Source of the DNA: Candidatus Symbiopectobacterium sp. NZEC151
Lineage (GTDB): Bacteria; Pseudomonadota; Gammaproteobacteria; Enterobacterales; Enterobacteriaceae
Reading direction: 5' to 3'
DNA: 64,000 nt
NCBI RefSeq assembly: GCF_025962655.1
Contig: NZ_JAGFPE010000005.1
Span: 310,001 to 374,000, forward strand
This document shows positions 1 through 9,549 of this stretch, in pieces. The notes under the pieces were generated by a model. That model was given only the letters and a program-made list of their open reading frames with translations, had not been told where the DNA came from and did no database searches. Within the stretch, counting starts at the first letter, position 1; each line of letters opens with the position of its first letter. The position numbers were made by a program, and so were the translations under genes.

Positions 1-2376
1 GATGGCAAGGTAAGCACGCGCGGCAGTTTCTACGGCGGTAACTGGCAGGTGGCGGTTACCGAACTGCGCCTGAACGGCAATATCAAGCAAAACAAACTGA
101 CAGCGCAGGGCTCGCTGAACGGCAATGCGGCGGGACAGTGGCACATTCCCGGCATCAACCTGGCGTTGGGGCGAAACCAGCTGAACGTCAAAGGCGATTT
201 AGGTCAGCAATGGCAACTGGACGGCGTCATTGATGCGCCTGCGTTAAACGGTGCGTTGCCGGGGCTGGCGGGGCGCGTTGCCGGTACGGTACGGCTGCGT
301 GGCAACCACACCGCACCGCAGCTGTTGGCAGATCTCAATGCCACAGGGCTGCGCTGGCAGGGCTTATCGATCAACCGCCTGACGCTGGAAAGCGATGTGC
401 GCTCGAAGGCGCAAGTGAATGGCCGCATGGCGTTGCGCGTTGAGCAATTGCAGCAGGAAGGGCTGAAGGTTTCTCTGCTGACGCTGAACGCACAGGGCAA
501 CGAGCAGCAGCATCAGTTGCGCTTGAACGTGGAAGGGGAACCTGTCGCCGGACAACTGACATTGACCGGGCATTTCGACCGGGCGCAGCAGCGCTGGCGC
601 GGCACACTGGATCAAACCCAGTTCACTACGCCGGTGGGAGAATGGCGTTTGTCGCCCTCAATGTCGCTGGATTACCAGCAAGCGCTGGCGCGCATCACGC
701 TCGGTGCACACTGTTGGCAAAACCCGAATGCGGAGCTGTGCGTGCCGCGAGCCGTCGATATTGGTCCCAGCGGCCAGGCCAGCGTGGTGTTGAACCGTTT
801 CGATTTGAAGATGCTTGAACCGTTTTTGGGCGCAGACACTGCGCTGAGCGGGGTATTTACCGGCCGAGCCGACGTCGCCTGGCAACCGGGCGGCGGGCTG
901 CCGCAGGCAAAAGTCGCGCTCACCGGAAACAAGGTTGCGCTGCGCCAGCAGATGAACGGCAACACGCTGCCTGTCGATTTTGACACTTTCACGCTGAATG
1001 CGGACCTCGATCGCGGCCGTGCGGCGCTGGGGTGGCGTATCGCCATTCACGATAACGGTCAGTTCCGCGGTGATATTCAGGTGACGGACCCGCAGGGGCG
1101 ACGCCAACTGGGGGGCGATATCGCCATCGACAAAATCTCCCTTGCGCTGCTGAATCCAGCGCTGAGTCGGGGAGAAAAAGCGGCGGGTATGCTGAACGGC
1201 GCGTTGCGCGTTGGCGGTAATGTGCGTCAGCCGCAGTTAAACGGACAGCTGGCGCTGGAAGGGCTGGACATCGACGGTCACTGGATGCCGGTGGATCTGA
1301 CCGATGGCCGTTTGGCGGTGAGCTTTAACGGCATGAGTTCTACGCTACAGGGCTTTCTGAAAACCACGCAAGGGCAGCTTAATCTCAACGGTGATGCGGA
1401 TTGGCATCAGCCGGAGGCGTGGCGGGCACGTATTGCAGCGAAGGGCGACCGCGTTCGTGTCACGCTGCCGCCGACGGTGCGGCTGGATGTTTCGCCGGAT
1501 ATCGAGTTTGTCGCCACGCCGCAGCTCTTCACGCTCAATGGTTCGGTCAGGGTGCCGTGGGCGCGTATTACCGTACAACAGATGCCGGAAAATGCGGTGG
1601 ATGTCTCCTCCGATGAAGTGCTGTTGGATGAACAGCGCCAGCCTTTAACGCGCAACACCGCAGCGATCCCCATCAACAGTAACCTGACCATTCGCGTGGG
1701 GGACGATGTACGCCTTGATGCCTTTGGCCTGCGTGCCAGTTTGCAAGGCGATCTGAAAATGGTGCAGGACGAGCGCGGTTTGGGGCTGAACGGCCAGATC
1801 AACATCCCTACCGGACGTTTCAAGGCCTACGGGCAGGATTTGATTGTGCAAAAAGGGATTCTGGTGTTCTCCGGGCCGCCAGCCGAACCGAATTTGAACA
1901 TCGAAGCGGTGCGCAATCCTGATAATACGGCGGATGGTGTGACGGCGGGTGTGCGCATCACCGGCGCGGCCAGCGCGCCGCACATCGAGGTGTTTTCCAC
2001 CCCGACATTATCGCAACAAGAAGCATTATCTTACTTGTTACGAGGTCAAGGGCTGGACAGCACCGGTTCAGACAGTAATATGATGACCTCTGCCTTAGTA
2101 GGGTTAGGGGTTGCACAAAGTGGTCAAGTTGTGGGTAAAATCGGCGAGGCCTTTGGCGTAAGTGATTTAGCTCTGGATACACAGGGCGCTGGCGACGACT
2201 CTCAGGTTGTGGTCAGCGGTTACGTCCTCCCAGGCCTTCAGGTCAGATACGGCATTGGCATATTTGACTCTTTAGCAACGTTGACGTTGCGTTATCGGTT
2301 AATGCCAAGACTCTATTTGGAAGCGGTGTCAGGTCTTGATCAGGCACTGAATGTGCTCTATCAGTTCGAGTTTTAG
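1..2376 (+). CDS. tamB: TamB, translocation and assembly module subunit (C-terminal part; 5' end off window)
   Basis: The frame is open from base 1 to the TAG at 2374-2376, so only the last 791 residues are present. The visible protein is rich in short amphipathic beta-strand repeats with alternating Gly, Asn and hydrophobic residues, and ends in the conserved DUF490/TamB C-terminal domain, finishing in an aromatic residue (…YQFEF) as expected for a protein that docks on an outer-membrane barrel. TamB is an inner-membrane-anchored, periplasm-spanning protein that works with TamA in outer-membrane protein assembly and is also implicated in phospholipid transport. The next gene, ytfP, begins 2 bp after the stop, as in the E. 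coli tamA-tamB-ytfP order; tamA should lie just upstream of the window. Confidence 0.95.
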   Translation, partial: DGKVSTRGSFYGGNWQVAVTELRLNGNIKQNKLTAQGSLNGNAAGQWHIPGINLALGRNQLNVKGDLGQQWQLDGVIDAPALNGALPGLAGRVAGTVRLRGNHTAPQLLADLNATGLRWQGLSINRLTLESDVRSKAQVNGRMALRVEQLQQEGLKVSLLTLNAQGNEQQHQLRLNVEGEPVAGQLTLTGHFDRAQQRWRGTLDQTQFTTPVGEWRLSPSMSLDYQQALARITLGAHCWQNPNAELCVPRAVDIGPSGQASVVLNRFDLKMLEPFLGADTALSGVFTGRADVAWQPGGGLPQAKVALTGNKVALRQQMNGNTLPVDFDTFTLNADLDRGRAALGWRIAIHDNGQFRGDIQVTDPQGRRQLGGDIAIDKISLALLNPALSRGEKAAGMLNGALRVGGNVRQPQLNGQLALEGLDIDGHWMPVDLTDGRLAVSFNGMSSTLQGFLKTTQGQLNLNGDADWHQPEAWRARIAAKGDRVRVTLPPTVRLDVSPDIEFVATPQLFTLNGSVRVPWARITVQQMPENAVDVSSDEVLLDEQRQPLTRNTAAIPINSNLTIRVGDDVRLDAFGLRASLQGDLKMVQDERGLGLNGQINIPTGRFKAYGQDLIVQKGILVFSGPPAEPNLNIEAVRNPDNTADGVTAGVRITGAASAPHIEVFSTPTLSQQEALSYLLRGQGLDSTGSDSNMMTSALVGLGVAQSGQVVGKIGEAFGVSDLALDTQGAGDDSQVVVSGYVLPGLQVRYGIGIFDSLATLTLRYRLMPRLYLEAVSGLDQALNVLYQFEF

Positions 2377-2378
2377 CG

Positions 2379-2720
2379 ATGCGAATTATTGTTTATGGCA
2401 GTTTACGACGCAAACAGGGAAACAGTCACTGGATGACGAACGCACAGTGGCTAGGGGATTGTCAGCTCGGTGGTTACGAGATGTATGACCTTGGCCATTA
2501 TCCTGCGGTGGTAGTCGGGGAGGGGGAAATTTTTTGCGAAGTATATCGCATAAGCTCATCCATCCTGACGGAACTCGATGCGCTAAAGCGTGATGGTCAC
2601 GATTATAAGCGCGAGTTGATCAACACCCCGCTCGGGAGCGCGTGGATCTATCTGTATCAACACTCGGTAACAGGGTTGCCGCGTATCGACAATGGTGATT
2701 GGTTGACGCGCGAGCAGTAA
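2379..2720 (+). CDS. ytfP: YtfP, gamma-glutamylcyclotransferase-family protein
   Basis: 113 residues, the usual size of the family. The N-terminus carries the nucleotide/substrate loop VYGSLRRKQGN (about residues 4-14), the hallmark of the gamma-glutamylcyclotransferase (AIG2-like) fold. The gene starts 2 bp after the tamB stop and is probably translated from the same message. The in vivo substrate of YtfP is not firmly established, so the family name should not be read as a proven reaction. The family and synteny assignments are firm. Confidence 0.93.
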   Translation: MRIIVYGSLRRKQGNSHWMTNAQWLGDCQLGGYEMYDLGHYPAVVVGEGEIFCEVYRISSSILTELDALKRDGHDYKRELINTPLGSAWIYLYQHSVTGLPRIDNGDWLTREQ

Positions 2721-2803
2721 TGATACCACGTAGTGTGTAAATACCATCGTAACCGGCGCGGTGTCGGTTACGGTTCACGCCATTTCGTTATCCTTCTATT
2801 AAC

Positions 2804-2822
2804 AATAATGCTTCTCATTATC
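2804..2822. promoter_or_regulatory. Fur box upstream of the siderophore-interacting protein gene
   Basis: AATAATGCTTCTCATTATC matches 15 of 19 positions of the classical Fur box, with both arms (ATAATG and CATTATC) intact. It lies about 75 bp before the start codon at 2896, suitable for iron-dependent repression of that gene. Confidence 0.75.
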
Positions 2823-2895
2823 AATCCCGAATGCTAAGGTAAACGCCCCCTTTTGGGCCGGCGCGGGGCCATTCTGGCTGCCCCAGAGGAATAAG

Positions 2896-3816
2896 ATGAG
2901 AAAGGTCATGGCAGAAAAACAAAGATACCGCATTTTTAACGTCGTGCTGGCGCGCAAGGTGTACCTGACGCCTTCGCTGATGCGCTGCGTATTTTCCGGC
3001 GAATCGGTGCGTCAGATGAAAATGGATGCACCGGATCAACGCATCAAGCTGCTGCTTCCTCCCGCCGAGGGCGTTTACCCCGATTTGCCAGATAGTGATG
3101 ACTGGTATCGTCAGTGGTTGGCGCTGCCCAAAGCACAGCGGCCGGTGATGCGTACTTACACCCTGCGCGAGGTGGATGCGGCTAACGGTGAAATGGCGGT
3201 AGAGTTTGTGGTTCATGGCACCGAGGGCCCGGCGTCTGCCTGGGCAATACAGGCGCAAGCGGGGGATGCATTGCGCATCGTTGCGCCGTGCGTGGGGGAT
3301 TATGAAGGCGACAGCGGTGGCTATGAGTGGCTGCCGCCAGCGGAGATGACCCACGCCTTGCTGATTGGCGATGAAACCGCGTTACCTGCTATCAAGGGCA
3401 TTCTGGAACAGTTGGCGCAGTACGCTACCCCCGTGCAGGTGCAGGCGTTTATCGAAGTGCCGCTGGAAGCCGACTGCGTAGATATGAGCGCGTTTGCCTT
3501 TGCCGAGGTGCACTGGCTGCCGCGTAAGCCGCAGGGGGCCTGTTACGGCGAGCGACTGCTGCACAGTGTGCGAGCGCATGTGCGTTTACCGGAGAGGCGC
3601 CCGGAAGCAGAAACTACCGAATTGCATGAAGTGGCAGAAGGCGAGTTGCTGTGGGAGTCGGCCAGTCAGACGCACGGCCAATTTTTTGGCTGGGTGGCGG
3701 CGGAGTCTTCGGTGGTGAAAAACCTGCGGCGTTACTTATCCGGTGAACGTCAGGTGCCACGCGACATCATCACGTTTATGGCTTACTGGAGCCGCGAACG
3801 GCAGCGCGATGTTTGA
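2896..3816 (+). CDS. Siderophore-interacting protein (FAD-dependent ferric-siderophore reductase, ViuB/SIP family)
   Basis: 306 residues. The N-terminal half has the FAD-binding-9 fold with the RTYTLR motif (R86-R91) that holds the flavin; GDETALPAI (about 158-166) opens the C-terminal SIP NAD(P)H-binding domain, and the family's C-terminal YWxRG-like helix is present as YWSRE. Proteins of this family reduce ferric iron in imported siderophore complexes in the cytoplasm to release ferrous iron. The start at 2896 follows an AGAGGAATAAG ribosome-binding site. The gene is solitary, downstream of a Fur box, and no siderophore synthesis or uptake gene is adjacent, so the cognate siderophore cannot be named; the TonB receptor and binding protein at 42,885-46,110 are candidates for partners. 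Confidence 0.9.
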   Translation: MRKVMAEKQRYRIFNVVLARKVYLTPSLMRCVFSGESVRQMKMDAPDQRIKLLLPPAEGVYPDLPDSDDWYRQWLALPKAQRPVMRTYTLREVDAANGEMAVEFVVHGTEGPASAWAIQAQAGDALRIVAPCVGDYEGDSGGYEWLPPAEMTHALLIGDETALPAIKGILEQLAQYATPVQVQAFIEVPLEADCVDMSAFAFAEVHWLPRKPQGACYGERLLHSVRAHVRLPERRPEAETTELHEVAEGELLWESASQTHGQFFGWVAAESSVVKNLRRYLSGERQVPRDIITFMAYWSRERQRDV

Positions 3817-3826
3817 CAGATTGCTG

Positions 3827-3856
3827 AAAACAAAACGGCGAGGAGAGCCCTCGCCG
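3827..3856 (-). terminator. Rho-independent terminator of ppa
   Basis: Perfect 8-bp stem CGGCGAGG / CCTCGCCG (3836-3843 and 3849-3856) with a 5-nt loop. On the minus strand it is followed by a T-rich tract (TTTTGTTTT). Confidence 0.85.
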
Positions 3857-3885
3857 TAACATAGGTTGCGCAGTGCGCTACACGC

Positions 3886-4413
3886 TTATTTTTTTGCGCG
3901 TTCGAAGGAGGCAACGATCTCGGCTTTGGCCGCTTCTACGTCTTCCCAACCTTCAACTTTCACCCATTTGCCTTTTTCCAGCGCTTTGTATTGCTCGAAG
4001 AAGTGGGCAATTTGGCCACGCAGCAGTTCCGGCAGATCGTTCACATCCTTGATGTGATCGTATTCTTTGCTCAGCTTGGTGTGCGGCACCGCAACCACTT
4101 TGGCATCTTCACCGGATTCGTCGGTCATTTTCAACACGCCAACCGGACGGCAGCGGATCACTGAACCGGGTTGCAGCGGGTAAGGGGTCGGCACCAGCAC
4201 GTCAACCGGGTCACCGTCCAGAGACAGGGTGTTGTTGATGTAGCCGTAGTTGCACGGGTAGAACATGGCGGTCGCCATGAAACGGTCTACAAACAGGGCG
4301 CCGGTTTCTTTATCGACTTCGTACTTGATGGGGTCAGCGTTGGCTGGGATCTCAATCACTACATAGATATCATCCGGCAGTGATTTGCCCGCCGGGACGT
4401 TGATCAAACTCAT
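3886..4413 (-). CDS. ppa: Inorganic pyrophosphatase
   Basis: 175 residues, nearly identical in length and sequence to E. coli Ppa. Hydrolyses pyrophosphate to phosphate in the cytoplasm, pulling forward nucleic-acid and other biosynthetic reactions. The signature DGDPVDVLV (metal-binding aspartates) and the second acidic cluster GEDAKVVAV are intact, as are the substrate-binding Lys and Tyr residues (YGYINNTLS). It starts [10 protein letters not shown] after an AGGAAA ribosome-binding site. In E. coli ppa also lies near ytfP. Its upstream neighbour here is plsY, not the E. coli neighbour, marking a rearrangement junction. Confidence 0.98.
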   Translation of the reverse strand: MSLINVPAGKSLPDDIYVVIEIPANADPIKYEVDKETGALFVDRFMATAMFYPCNYGYINNTLSLDGDPVDVLVPTPYPLQPGSVIRCRPVGVLKMTDESGEDAKVVAVPHTKLSKEYDHIKDVNDLPELLRGQIAHFFEQYKALEKGKWVKVEGWEDVEAAKAEIVASFERAKK

Positions 4414-4507
4414 GTCTGTTTCCTTTTTTCTAACGTCAGAAATGGAGTGGCGGCCATTATAGCCAACCCATTTATAAAGTGCTGCGGTTTTTCAATCTCA
4501 GCGGCGT

Positions 4508-5134
4508 TTAGTCAGCGTCATCGTTCGGCGGGGTTTCTTGTTTGCCACGGCGCTTCCAAATTTTGCCTTCCTGCCCGCGCCACAGACGTTGAATATTGTC
4601 GTGATGCCGCATCAGGATCAGGCAAGAGAGCATGGCTACCGGAAAGGTAAACTGAGGTTTGAACCACCACACGTAAAAGGGCGCGATCAGGGCACTCACA
4701 ATGGCACCGAGGGAGGAATAGCCGCTAAGCAGTACGGTAAGCAGCCAGGTGACGGTCATCACACCGGTCAGATCCCAGCCGACGGGCGCGATGGCACCAA
4801 ACGCCGTCGCCACGCCTTTTCCACCGCGAAAACGGAAAAATACCGGATAGATATGGCCCAGACAGGCGGCAATGGCGGTGAGACCGAGATAGAGGGGCGG
4901 GACGCCAAGCGCATAGGCGCCCCAGACCGGTAACATGCCTTTCAGCACGTCAAACACCAATACGGTGGCGGCGGCGGCTTTGCCACCGATACGCAATACG
5001 TTGGTCGCGCCGGGATTTCCTGAACCATGCTGGCGTGGATCGGGCAGACCCGCGATGCGGCACACCAGAATCGCACTGGAGATGGAGCCGCACAGATACG
5101 CGAAAATTATCATGCCAAGCGCGGTAGCACTCAT
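4508..5134 (-). CDS. plsY: Glycerol-3-phosphate acyltransferase PlsY
   Basis: 208 residues from the start MSATALGM at 5134; a longer reading to 5224 adds 30 residues that do not resemble the family. PlsY transfers an acyl group from acyl-phosphate to glycerol-3-phosphate to make lysophosphatidic acid in the inner membrane. Motif 1 ([12 protein letters not shown]), motif 2 ([12 protein letters not shown]) and motif 3 ([11 protein letters not shown]) are all present, separated by several hydrophobic membrane segments. The gene is divergent from folB, as in E. coli (ygiH/folB). Confidence 0.95.
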   Translation of the reverse strand: MSATALGMIIFAYLCGSISSAILVCRIAGLPDPRQHGSGNPGATNVLRIGGKAAAATVLVFDVLKGMLPVWGAYALGVPPLYLGLTAIAACLGHIYPVFFRFRGGKGVATAFGAIAPVGWDLTGVMTVTWLLTVLLSGYSSLGAIVSALIAPFYVWWFKPQFTFPVAMLSCLILMRHHDNIQRLWRGQEGKIWKRRGKQETPPNDDAD

Positions 5135-5241
5135 AACGCGGTTCCGTTGAATAAAGGTCGTTTTACAGTTGCCATCCGTGGATAATACGCATATTCCGGC
5201 GGAAGTGATACCAAACAGCGCCAAAAACAGAGAATGACGTG

Positions 5242-5595
5242 ATGGATATTGTATTTATAGAAGAACTTACCGTGATTGCCACTATCGGCGTTTACGACTG
5301 GGAACAAACCATTTCGCAAAAGCTGGTGCTCGATATCGAAATGGGCTGGGATAACCGCAAGGCGGCCGCAAGCGACGATGTTAACGACTGCCTCAGCTAT
5401 GCCGATGTCAGTGACGCGGTGATTGCCCATGTATCCAGTCAGCCGTTCGCGCTGGTTGAGCGCGTGGCAGAAGAAGTGGCGCAACTGCTGATGCAGCGCT
5501 TTGCCATTCCCTGGCTGCGTATCAAAGTGAGCAAGCCGGGTGCGGTTGCGCAGGCACGCCAAGTGGGCGTTGTCATCGAGCGTGGTACTCGCTAG
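5242..5595 (+). CDS. folB: Dihydroneopterin aldolase
   Basis: 117 residues from ATG at 5242; an in-frame GTG directly before it (5239) is a less likely start because homologues begin MDIVFIE. The enzyme cleaves 7,8-dihydroneopterin to 6-hydroxymethyl-dihydropterin and glycolaldehyde in folate synthesis. The conserved start GVYDWEQ, the [11 protein letters not shown] helix and the KPGAVAQA segment including the catalytic lysine are present. The gene is divergent from plsY and upstream of uppP, in the E. coli order. Confidence 0.96.
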   Translation: MDIVFIEELTVIATIGVYDWEQTISQKLVLDIEMGWDNRKAAASDDVNDCLSYADVSDAVIAHVSSQPFALVERVAEEVAQLLMQRFAIPWLRIKVSKPGAVAQARQVGVVIERGTR

Positions 5596-5666
5596 TCCAT
5601 TTTTTTATGAATCTTTTTTGTCAGTGAAACTAACTCTGCGTTTTTTAGTCTATTGTGGTGGTGTTT

Positions 5667-5705
5667 AAAGTGGCATTCGCGAGCAGCGTAGCCACTTTTT
5701 TTATG
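5667..5705 (+). terminator. Stem-loop with T-tract between folB and uppP
   Basis: AAAGTGGC (5667-5674) pairs with GCCACTTT (5691-5698), enclosing a 16-nt loop with a small inner CGC/GCG stem, followed by a run of T. It can terminate folB transcription; since it lies about 40 bp before uppP it could also act as a leader attenuator. Confidence 0.6.
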
Positions 5706-5746
5706 GGTGCTTCTTTTATTTCGGTTCGGAAAGGCAGGGCGCGAGC

Positions 5747-6565
5747 ATGGCAGATCTCCACACGCTGGTGGTGGCATTTATTCTTGGGGTTGTTGAAGGG
5801 TTAACGGAGTTTTTGCCCGTGTCGTCGACGGGGCACATGATTATCGTTGGCAGTTGGTTGGGGTTTGATGATGAGAAGGCGAAAACCTTTGAAGTCATTA
5901 TCCAACTGGGTTCTATCCTGGCGGTCGTCGTGATGTTTTGGCGTCGCCTGTTTGGGCTGATCGGCATCCATTTTGGTGCCGTTCCTCATGAAGGACGCGG
6001 TAAAGATCGTCTGAAGCTGGGGCATATTCTGCTGGCGATGATCCCGGCGGTGGTGCTGGGGCTGGTGTTTCACAGCACTATCAAGTCATTGTTTACTCCG
6101 CAGAATGTGATGTACGCCCTGATTGTCGGCGGTTTCCTGCTGCTGGCGGCGGAATGGCTGAAACCGAAAACGCCGCGTGCTTCCGGGCTGGATGATATCA
6201 CCTATCGTCAGGCATTTATGATTGGCTGTTTTCAATGTCTGGCGCTGTGGCCAGGGTTCTCCCGTTCGGGCGCGACCATCTCCGGTGGGATGCTGGTGGG
6301 TGTTAGTCGCTACGCCGCCTCCGAGTTCTCCTTTATTTTGGCGGTGCCGATGATGATGGGGGCGACGGTGCTGGATCTGTATAAAAGCTGGCATTTCCTG
6401 TCGCTGGCCGATGTGCCGATGTTCGCCGTGGGCTTTATCACCGCGTTTCTGGTTGCGCTGGTCGCTATCAAAACCTTCCTGAAACTGATCAAACGCATCT
6501 CGTTTGTCCCGTTCGCGATTTACCGCTTCTTCGTGGCGGGCGTCGTCTATCTGGTGTTCTTCTAA
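5747..6565 (+). CDS. uppP: Undecaprenyl-diphosphatase (UppP/BacA)
   Basis: 272 residues with about eight hydrophobic segments. The inner-membrane enzyme dephosphorylates undecaprenyl diphosphate so that the lipid carrier for peptidoglycan and other surface polymers can be recycled; high dosage gives bacitracin resistance. Both active-site motifs are intact: [15 protein letters not shown] near the N-terminus and [14 protein letters not shown] around residue 170. It ends 1 bp before the convergent regulator gene, so the two share their 3' boundary. Confidence 0.97.
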   Translation: MADLHTLVVAFILGVVEGLTEFLPVSSTGHMIIVGSWLGFDDEKAKTFEVIIQLGSILAVVVMFWRRLFGLIGIHFGAVPHEGRGKDRLKLGHILLAMIPAVVLGLVFHSTIKSLFTPQNVMYALIVGGFLLLAAEWLKPKTPRASGLDDITYRQAFMIGCFQCLALWPGFSRSGATISGGMLVGVSRYAASEFSFILAVPMMMGATVLDLYKSWHFLSLADVPMFAVGFITAFLVALVAIKTFLKLIKRISFVPFAIYRFFVAGVVYLVFF

Positions 6566-6566
6566 C

Positions 6567-7310
6567 TCAGAAGGGACGCTGAGCCTGCGCGGCCAACGCG
6601 CGCAGGTAGTCCAGATTGCATAACGTGATGTAACTGGCACGGCAGGTGATGTAACCCTGCCGTTGCCACTCCGCCATCAGGCGGCTCAAGGTCTCCGGGC
6701 GAATACCCAACTGTGTTGCCAACTGTCCGCGATTGAGCGGTAACCGAACCTGCGCGTTTGGCTGGCTGTCTTGCTGGGTACGATGCAGCCGCAGCAGGTA
6801 ATCCGCCAGCCGTTCACCTGCCGAACTGGAGGTGAGCCAGTCAATCTGGTTGATGGTGGCGTAAAGCTTCTGGCTGAGGTTGCCCAACAGTTGCAGTGCC
6901 AGCGTGGGGCGTTGCAGGCAAAACTGATGCAGCGTCTCTCGTGGAATCAACATTGCCTGTCCGGCGCTGAGTGCACGAATGTTCATCGGGAAGCGGCCGT
7001 GCTCCATAAACACGGCAGCGAGCGCCACCCATTCGCCGCGAGCAAACTGCCCGAATACCTTGTCATCTCCCTGATAAGTATGGCGAAACGCCTGTAGCTC
7101 ACCCTGTTCCACCAGCGGACAGTAGCGCATCTTATCCCCTTCGCGAAACAGTATTTCCCCAGCCTGAAAGTGGATACGACAGCACGCGCGTTGCAAGGCG
7201 AGCACCACCTCTTCAGGTTCGTTACGCAGCCACTGATGGGAAAACAGCACCTCGCAATGTTCCTCTGTCGGTATGGGTATTTTGACAAACGTCATTGGCG
7301 TCTCACTCAC
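6567..7310 (-). CDS. Crp/Fnr-family transcriptional regulator
   Basis: 247 residues. An N-terminal cyclic-nucleotide-binding-like beta-roll (about 35-130) is followed by a long dimerisation helix and a winged helix-turn-helix whose recognition region RGQLATQLGIRPETLSRLM spans about 194-213. The FNR-type N-terminal iron-sulfur cysteine cluster is not seen; a CC pair at 43-44 and scattered cysteines do not match it, and the CRP cAMP-contact residues cannot be recognised with confidence. The ligand is therefore unknown. It is divergent from a methyltransferase gene across a 96-bp intergenic with dyads. The pair sits between uppP and cca, which are adjacent in E. coli, so it is an insertion relative to that order. 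Confidence 0.85.
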   Translation of the reverse strand: MSETPMTFVKIPIPTEEHCEVLFSHQWLRNEPEEVVLALQRACCRIHFQAGEILFREGDKMRYCPLVEQGELQAFRHTYQGDDKVFGQFARGEWVALAAVFMEHGRFPMNIRALSAGQAMLIPRETLHQFCLQRPTLALQLLGNLSQKLYATINQIDWLTSSSAGERLADYLLRLHRTQQDSQPNAQVRLPLNRGQLATQLGIRPETLSRLMAEWQRQGYITCRASYITLCNLDYLRALAAQAQRPF

Positions 7311-7338
7311 GGGGTTCTACAGTGTCGGGTAATCAAAC

Positions 7339-7372
7339 AGAAATAATAATCATTTGCTTGTTTTCAGCAAGC
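7339..7372. promoter_or_regulatory. Overlapping operator-like sites in the regulator/methyltransferase divergent region
   Basis: A dyad GCTTG-N7-CAAGC (7356-7372), overlapped by TTGCT-N7-AGCAA (7354-7370), lies about 35 bp before the methyltransferase start and resembles the size of Crp/Fnr-family operators. Immediately left of it, 7339-7357 matches a Fur box at 13 of 19 positions (ATAATCATT intact). Which, if either, is used is not known. Confidence 0.4.
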
Positions 7373-7406
7373 ACCTGAGCACGGTAATCGCGAAGAGGAC
7401 GTAAGC

Positions 7407-8162
7407 ATGTCAGAGAAACTGGCGGGACATAAATTTCTGGCGCGGTTGGGTAAAAAACGCCTGCGCCCCGGCGGGCGTGCAGCCACCGAGTGGTTGATGC
7501 AGCAGGGCGCGCTGACGCCATCGACCCGCGTACTGGAAGTGGCGTGCAATATGGGCACCACCGCCATCGAGATGGCGCAGCGTTATGGCTGCACTATCGT
7601 CGGGGTGGATATGGATAAAGCGGCGTTACAGCAAGCACGGCACAACATTCTGGCCGCTGGCGTCGAAGGGCGCGTGACGGTGATGGAAGCGAATGCGTTG
7701 GCGTTACCGTTTCCCGATAACCACTTTGACGTGGTGATTAACGAAGCAATGCTCACCATGTACGCCGACAAAGCCAAGCGTCCGCTGATTCAGGAATATT
7801 TACGCGTGCTAAAACCCGGAGGGCGATTGCTGACCCATGACATCATGCTGCTGCCGCAGGCATCAGGTGACGTTACGGCGCAGATGCGCGCGGCAATCAA
7901 TGTTAACGTTCAGCCGTTAACGCTGGCAGGGTGGCGTAACCTGTTTCTTGAAGGGGGATTCAGCCAGGTGGAAAACGCGCAGGGTGCGATGACGCTGATG
8001 ACGCCGTCTGGCATGATTTACGATGAAGGCTGGGGCGGCGCGGCAAAAATTGTGCGCAATGCGCTGAAGGTGGAAAACCGCGCAACCTTCCTTCGGCTGT
8101 TTCGCACCTTCCGCCGCTACCGGCACCAGCTTAACTATATTGCGGTTTGTAGCACTAAATAA
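7407..8162 (+). CDS. Class I SAM-dependent methyltransferase
   Basis: 251 residues. Motif I of the Rossmann fold is VLEVACNMGTT (about 42-53), followed by the ribose-contacting acidic strand end VGVDMD (about 66-71), motif II/III around FDVVINEAML and the LKPGGRLL motif (about 134-141). This is a small-molecule type (UbiE/methyltransf_11-like) enzyme; the substrate cannot be read from sequence. The partner is probably the divergent Crp/Fnr-type regulator, which may control it. It ends 5 bp from the convergent cca gene. Confidence 0.85.
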   Translation: MSEKLAGHKFLARLGKKRLRPGGRAATEWLMQQGALTPSTRVLEVACNMGTTAIEMAQRYGCTIVGVDMDKAALQQARHNILAAGVEGRVTVMEANALALPFPDNHFDVVINEAMLTMYADKAKRPLIQEYLRVLKPGGRLLTHDIMLLPQASGDVTAQMRAAINVNVQPLTLAGWRNLFLEGGFSQVENAQGAMTLMTPSGMIYDEGWGGAAKIVRNALKVENRATFLRLFRTFRRYRHQLNYIAVCSTK

Positions 8163-8167
8163 GCCGC

Positions 8168-9409
8168 TTACGGGGTTGAAGCGGGAATTTTCTGCGCTTT
8201 CCACGCGGTAAGCGCAGCGATACGTCGCCGGTGCAGCTCATCGCGCACGCCAATACCCTGAAAACCGTCGGCCACGACGGCGCTACTGGTGACCGCGCTG
8301 GCAACGGTGAAGGCCTCGCGCAGGTAGTCGCCTTGCGGATAGAGCGATTCCTCAAACCCGGTGCGACCACGGGCATCCGCTTCACTGGTGAGCACCAGTT
8401 TTTCCAGCCGTTCCGGCTTGCGCCACACGTCCAGCGCATCAAACAGCTTCATCAGCGTTTTGGGCTGCAACACCGTTACGGTATGCGCCAGGTCATGATA
8501 TTCCGCCACCAGCTTAGCCAGATCGCGCAGCGCATTAGGTACGCGCAGGCGCTGGCACAGTTGTTCCACCAGCTTCACGCCCGCCGGGCCGTGTCCGTGG
8601 TGGCGTGGCCACAGTGCGGGCGGCGTCAGCGCTTTTCCCACATCGTGGCACAGCGTGGCAAAACGTACATCTATCTCGGGGGTGAGGCGAGCGGCAATCA
8701 TCAGGGTCATCAGGGTATGAACGCCGCTGTCGATTTCCGGGTGCCATTGCGCCGGAGCAGGCACGCCGTAAAGATTGTCGATTTCAGGAAACAGCACAGC
8801 CAGCGCACCGCAGTCGCGCAGCACCTGAAAATAGACGTGCGGCGAGCGGGTTGCCAGCGCCTTTTCCGTCTCTTTCCACACCCGTTCCGGCGTCAGAAAA
8901 GCCAGTTCGCCAGCGCGCGTCATAAATTGCATCAGCGCCAGCGTTTCCTCAGCAATTTGAAAACCGAGATGGGCAAAACGCGCGGCAAAGCGCGCCACGC
9001 GCAGTACGCGCAGCGGATCTTCTTGAAAGGCCGGAGAAACGTGGCGTAACAGACGCTGTTGCAGATCGTACCGACCGTGATAGGGGTCGATCAGTTCACC
9101 GTCTTCGGTTTGGGCGATGGCGTTGATGGTCAAATCGCGCCGCAGCAAATCCGCTTCCAGCGTAACATCGGGCGCAGCATGGCAAATAAAGCCGGTATAG
9201 CCGTTACCGGATTTGCGTTCAGTACGCGCCAGCGCATACTCTTCCTTGCTTTCCGGGTGCAAAAACACGGGAAAATCCCGCCCAACCTGTTGGTAGCCAA
9301 GCGCTAACATCTGTCCCGGCGTGGCACCCACCACCACCCAATCTCGTTCTGAAACCGGGAGGTCAAGCAGGGTGTCCCGCACTGCGCCGCCAACCAGATA
9401 ACTCTTCAA
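8168..9409 (-). CDS. cca: Multifunctional CCA-adding tRNA nucleotidyltransferase
   Basis: 413 residues, the usual length for the enterobacterial enzyme. It adds and repairs the 3' CCA end of tRNAs and carries phosphohydrolase activities. The N-terminal polymerase-beta-like head shows GGAVRD (7-12) and the ERDWVVVGA stretch containing a catalytic Asp, then the template motif [10 protein letters not shown]; a C-terminal HD domain ([10 protein letters not shown]) is intact, as in type-1 enzymes of this group. In E. coli it lies next to uppP and ygiM; here only the uppP side has been interrupted. Confidence 0.97.
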   Translation of the reverse strand: MKSYLVGGAVRDTLLDLPVSERDWVVVGATPGQMLALGYQQVGRDFPVFLHPESKEEYALARTERKSGNGYTGFICHAAPDVTLEADLLRRDLTINAIAQTEDGELIDPYHGRYDLQQRLLRHVSPAFQEDPLRVLRVARFAARFAHLGFQIAEETLALMQFMTRAGELAFLTPERVWKETEKALATRSPHVYFQVLRDCGALAVLFPEIDNLYGVPAPAQWHPEIDSGVHTLMTLMIAARLTPEIDVRFATLCHDVGKALTPPALWPRHHGHGPAGVKLVEQLCQRLRVPNALRDLAKLVAEYHDLAHTVTVLQPKTLMKLFDALDVWRKPERLEKLVLTSEADARGRTGFEESLYPQGDYLREAFTVASAVTSSAVVADGFQGIGVRDELHRRRIAALTAWKAQKIPASTP

Positions 9410-9434
9410 TACACACTCCTGGCTTTACCCACCC

Positions 9435-9460
9435 GGTCATTCCCGCGTAAACGGGAGCAC
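9435..9460. repeat. REP-like palindromic unit (GTCATTCCCGCG type)
   Basis: A short imperfect palindrome, TTCCCGCG-N-ACGGGAG, beginning with GGTCATTCCC, in the gap between cca and ygiM. Its left arm resembles the units at 31,012 and 38,410 (GTCATCCCCGCG / GTCGTCCCCGCG), suggesting one dispersed intergenic repeat family. Confidence 0.5.
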
Positions 9461-9549
9461 TACGTTAACATAAGGTTAATAGTTACATACCCGTCAGCCT
9501 GCCGCAATCAGTGCCGCAGTCCAATGTGATTCATGACGTGGCTGACGCC

